Shown here in pieces: positions 62,013 to 64,000 of a DNA stretch of 64,000 bases (positions within the stretch are counted from its first letter, which is position 1; the number at the start of each line of letters is the position of its first letter). The notes under the pieces are model-generated. The model was not told the origin of the DNA, ran no database searches, and saw only the letters and a list, made by a program, of their open reading frames with translations. The translations under genes were made by a program, and so were the position numbers. Source of the DNA: Verrucomicrobiia bacterium (lineage in GTDB: Bacteria > Verrucomicrobiota > Verrucomicrobiia > Opitutales > Cerasicoccaceae). The DNA is taken from positions 1 through 64,000 of the forward strand of contig JAUIHT010000009.1 of NCBI GenBank assembly GCA_030432235.1, given 5' to 3'.

Positions 62013-62282
62013 TCACGCCAGCCCCTGCCCTTCCAGGTAGTCGCGCCCGGTGGCGGTCAGGCGGTAACGTGGCAGGTCGTGGCTAAGCTCCGGGCGGCGC
62101 GAGGCGGCGAGCCCCTTGTCTTCCAGATAGCCAAGCTCTTTGATTAAGTTTGCCTCGTCGGCATCGTGACCGGCCAGGCGCAGGCCTTCGCGGATGGTGT
62201 CCAGGGGAAGGCTGGCCGGAGAGGCCGCCTCCAACTGCAGGAGGATGGCGTGGCGGAAGAGTTGCCGTCGTTGCTTTCTCAT
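62013..62282 (-). CDS. Small winged-helix protein
   Basis: 89 residues. The pattern MRKQRRQLFRHAILLQLEAA, then LDTIREGLRLAGHDADEANLIKELGYLEDKGL and RYRLTATGRDYLEG, is a compact winged-helix fold. Such small wHTH proteins occur in Mu-like phage modules. No signal peptide. It lies between the coiled-coil gene and the putative small terminase gene. Confidence 0.65.
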   Translation of the reverse strand: MRKQRRQLFRHAILLQLEAASPASLPLDTIREGLRLAGHDADEANLIKELGYLEDKGLAASRRPELSHDLPRYRLTATGRDYLEGQGLA

Positions 62283-62343
62283 GGTTATGAATCGTTTTGA
62301 ATATTGATAGGATTGAAGATGGCGGAGAAATGATGCCGTGTAA

Positions 62344-62694
62344 TCAAACTGGCTCGTGGATGTGGCCGTGCTTGGCCAGCAGCTTGTCCGTCTTGATGGC
62401 CAGTTCGTGCAGGCGCTGGTTGGCGGATTCGGTCGTGGCGATGAGCCGCGCCAGGTGCTCCGCGTTTTTATAAATCAGTGCGTGGACGGCGGCGAAGTCG
62501 GCCTTGGTGTCCCGCTGGTGCTGGAAGACCTGGGCGCGGAGCTTGTCGAGCTCGACCAGGGTCGCGTAGGTCGTCTTCGGGTCGGGCTTCTCCTGGAAGA
62601 CTTCGCGCAGGCGCAGGAGCATGAGCAGGCCGCTCAGCAGGGCCAGGCCGATGATGAATGCGCTTCCGATGGTGGTGGCGTGGTCGAGGGACAT
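62344..62694 (-). CDS. Membrane coiled-coil protein, DUF2730-like
   Basis: 116 residues. One N-terminal membrane helix (GSAFIIGLALLSGLLMLLRL) followed by a coiled coil (TTYATLVELDKLRAQVFQHQ, ARLIATTESANQRLHELAI). This is the layout of the DUF2730 proteins of Mu-like phages. Function unknown. The gene sits between the holin-like and winged-helix genes. Confidence 0.6.
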   Translation of the reverse strand: MSLDHATTIGSAFIIGLALLSGLLMLLRLREVFQEKPDPKTTYATLVELDKLRAQVFQHQRDTKADFAAVHALIYKNAEHLARLIATTESANQRLHELAIKTDKLLAKHGHIHEPV

Positions 62695-62802
62695 TTCGGA
62701 TTGAAGATTTAAGATGGTAGATTTCAGATTGGATAAAGACTCGCAGAGGGAACTTGGTCGGCTGGATGTTTATTTCATCTTTCTGCTTTTATCTTTCATC
62801 GT
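62695..62802. repeat. Word-like repeat with a shared 16-mer
   Basis: GGTAGATTTCAGATTG at 62716-62731 is the reverse complement of 46984-46999. Related words (TTGAAGATTTAAGAT, TTTCATCTTTCTGC) fill the rest of the gap, with weak inverted pairing. Confidence 0.7.
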
Positions 62803-63249
62803 TTAGACGCGGTTGTGCCCGGCGAGGGAGCCGCCGAAGTACAGGCCGATGATAGCGCTGAGCAGGTGTGTATCGAGGGGGGTCAGGGTGAGGCCGCGCA
62901 GTTCGACCCAACGGATTTTCTCCACATCACTGGTAAAGAAGAGAAAGCCCTCATCCAGCTCCGGGTAGCCGACGAAGACCGGCAGGTCCGGCATCCACAC
63001 CGCCACGACTTTGGGCAGGACGACGATGGCCAGCACCGCCAGCAACGCGATGGCGCGACGGGTCCACTGGAAGCCCCAGTTTTCATAGCGGCGCGCCTGC
63101 TCGATGATGGAGGCCTGCTTGCTCAAGGCTTCGAGCGTGTAGAGGCGTTCGCGGCGCTTGGCCTCCTGGCCCAGAGCGATGAGCTTCATGACGCCGCCGA
63201 GCAGGGAGGAGCCCAGCAAGGTGGCAAGTTCGGTCGGGATGGAAAACAT
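62803..63249 (-). CDS. Holin-like membrane protein (3TM/GTA holin type)
   Basis: 148 residues from ATG 63249 (MFSIPTELATLLGSSLLGGV). Hydrophobic segments at ~8-25, ~68-88 and near the C-terminus (HLLSAIIGLYFGGSLAGH), separated by a charged helix (EAKRRERLYTLEALSKQASII). This agrees with the three-helix holins of gene-transfer agents and tailed phages. First gene of a minus-strand module with three more small phage-like genes. Confidence 0.6.
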   Translation of the reverse strand: MFSIPTELATLLGSSLLGGVMKLIALGQEAKRRERLYTLEALSKQASIIEQARRYENWGFQWTRRAIALLAVLAIVVLPKVVAVWMPDLPVFVGYPELDEGFLFFTSDVEKIRWVELRGLTLTPLDTHLLSAIIGLYFGGSLAGHNRV

Positions 63250-63490
63250 GGCGGGAATGAAGGTGTGTTTTGGTGTCGGCCGGCTGGCCTCGGTGATAGT
63301 TTTGCATGCATAGTAACATATAGGAAAAATAGTTACGGTTGGTTCTTTTGTAGATGTGGAAGCGTTTGATAGATTGGGCAAAAAAAGTGAAAATTTCTTC
63401 GTCCAAGGGCTCCCAGAGGCTTGTTACAAATGGACGACGATGGAGAATTTGCTTTGAAAAGAAGCGCCGAATTGGCTTCTCTGACGGAGC

Positions 63491-64000
63491 ATGAAGGTAA
63501 TCACGCGCCAAAAGTTTTACGATCGCGGCAAGGGCCTGACACCGGGCGAGCTGGTACGCGTCGCCAAGGGACACGAGGGCGAATGCGCCATCAGCGTGTA
63601 CTGCTACGGTCCCAAGACTTTCGAAACGAAGGAAACCTGTAGTGTGGAGGAGGCCCTGGCCCTGGTCGGCAAGACGCCGGTGACCTGGATACAGGTGCGC
63701 GGCATCCAGGACGAGCACCGCATCCGCAGCCTTTGCGAAGGCCTCGGCATGCACCGGCTCGCCGTCGAGGATGTGCTCTCGTCCGACAGCCGCTCGAAGT
63801 TTGAGGAGTTCGGGCCCAACCTCTTTGTCGTCTCCAAGGCTGCCATGATGAACAAGGAGCGCGACAGCATGACTATCGAGCAAATCAGCATCTTCCTCGG
63901 GGAGGGCTTTCTGCTCAGCATCCAGGAGGGCGACGAACCGCTTTACAATCCCGTCATCCAGCGTCTGCAGCACAGCACCTCACGCGTGCGCAACAGCGAC
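63491..64000 (+). CDS. corA: CorA-type magnesium transporter, N-terminal part (cut by window edge)
   Basis: 170 codons are visible from ATG 63491 to the edge, with no stop. VTWIQVRGIQDEHRIRSLCEGLGMHRLAVEDVL and SRSKFEEFGPNLFVVSKA are the CorA N-terminal cytoplasmic domain pattern, followed by FLGEGFLLSIQEG. The membrane part with GMN lies beyond the edge. CorA forms pentameric Mg2+ channels. The gene is divergent from the holin-like gene, with a 241-bp gap that holds nothing I can name. Confidence 0.9.
   Translation, partial: MKVITRQKFYDRGKGLTPGELVRVAKGHEGECAISVYCYGPKTFETKETCSVEEALALVGKTPVTWIQVRGIQDEHRIRSLCEGLGMHRLAVEDVLSSDSRSKFEEFGPNLFVVSKAAMMNKERDSMTIEQISIFLGEGFLLSIQEGDEPLYNPVIQRLQHSTSRVRNSD

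Overview
The window is about 64 kb of a GC-rich bacterial chromosome, interrupted by several clearly AT-richer genes. The 16S rRNA fragment at the left edge, the PEP-CTERM tail protein, the SHD1-like secreted protein, the many secreted proteins and the carbohydrate esterases and sulfatase together suggest Verrucomicrobiota, probably class Opitutae (Puniceicoccales-like). That placement is by recognition, not by a database search.

Layout. 1-575: 5' part of a 16S rRNA gene on the minus strand with its leader, a boxA-like site and a candidate promoter. 1059-8861: a secreted protein, an HTTM-domain membrane protein, a K+-channel-like protein, an MFS permease, and the menaquinone genes menF and menD separated by a large hairpin. 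8880-17508: a uroporphyrinogen-decarboxylase-like protein, a CNT nucleoside transporter, a chemoreceptor paired with a UrtA/AmiC-like binding lipoprotein, a hydrolase, and two envelope proteins. 17516-24646: metG, an AT-rich pair (SWIM zinc finger plus unknown), hydrolases, an ankyrin protein, a structured AT-rich gap, a PEP-CTERM protein and a small phosphatase. 24674-31780: a carbohydrate-related cluster (acetylxylan esterase, sialate O-acetylesterase-like protein, FAD oxidoreductase translationally coupled to a BNR sialidase-like protein, a divergent IclR regulator, an orphan sugar-binding protein). 31920-42894: a DUF4396 membrane protein with a His/Met-rich insert, rmuC, a sulfatase, UDP-galactopyranose mutase, a very acidic membrane protein, envelope proteins and a mazEF pair. 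42988-48351: a 2-hydroxyacid dehydrogenase, a DCC protein, malQ and an SLC45-like sugar permease. 48360-54786: a run of four secreted or anchored proteins on the minus strand, a divergent controller-like XRE regulator with a palindromic operator, and one more unknown protein.

55052-60328 is the most unusual part. Nine units spaced exactly 21 bp apart (12 conserved plus 9 variable bases) lie upstream of a gene for an exported protein with a nuclease-like core. That gene is followed by an AT-rich gene for a 1507-residue protein with an N-terminal nuclease-like domain, a P-loop NTPase and a long helical C-terminus, the layout of Avs-type antiphage STAND proteins. The right end holds two small related exported proteins, a four-gene set that looks like a relic of a Mu/GTA-type phage module, and the first part of a CorA magnesium transporter running off the edge.

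A second theme is a set of noncoding 'word-like' repeats in gaps between genes, most of them forming imperfect inverted repeats. At least one 16-mer is shared exactly between two sites about 15.7 kb apart.
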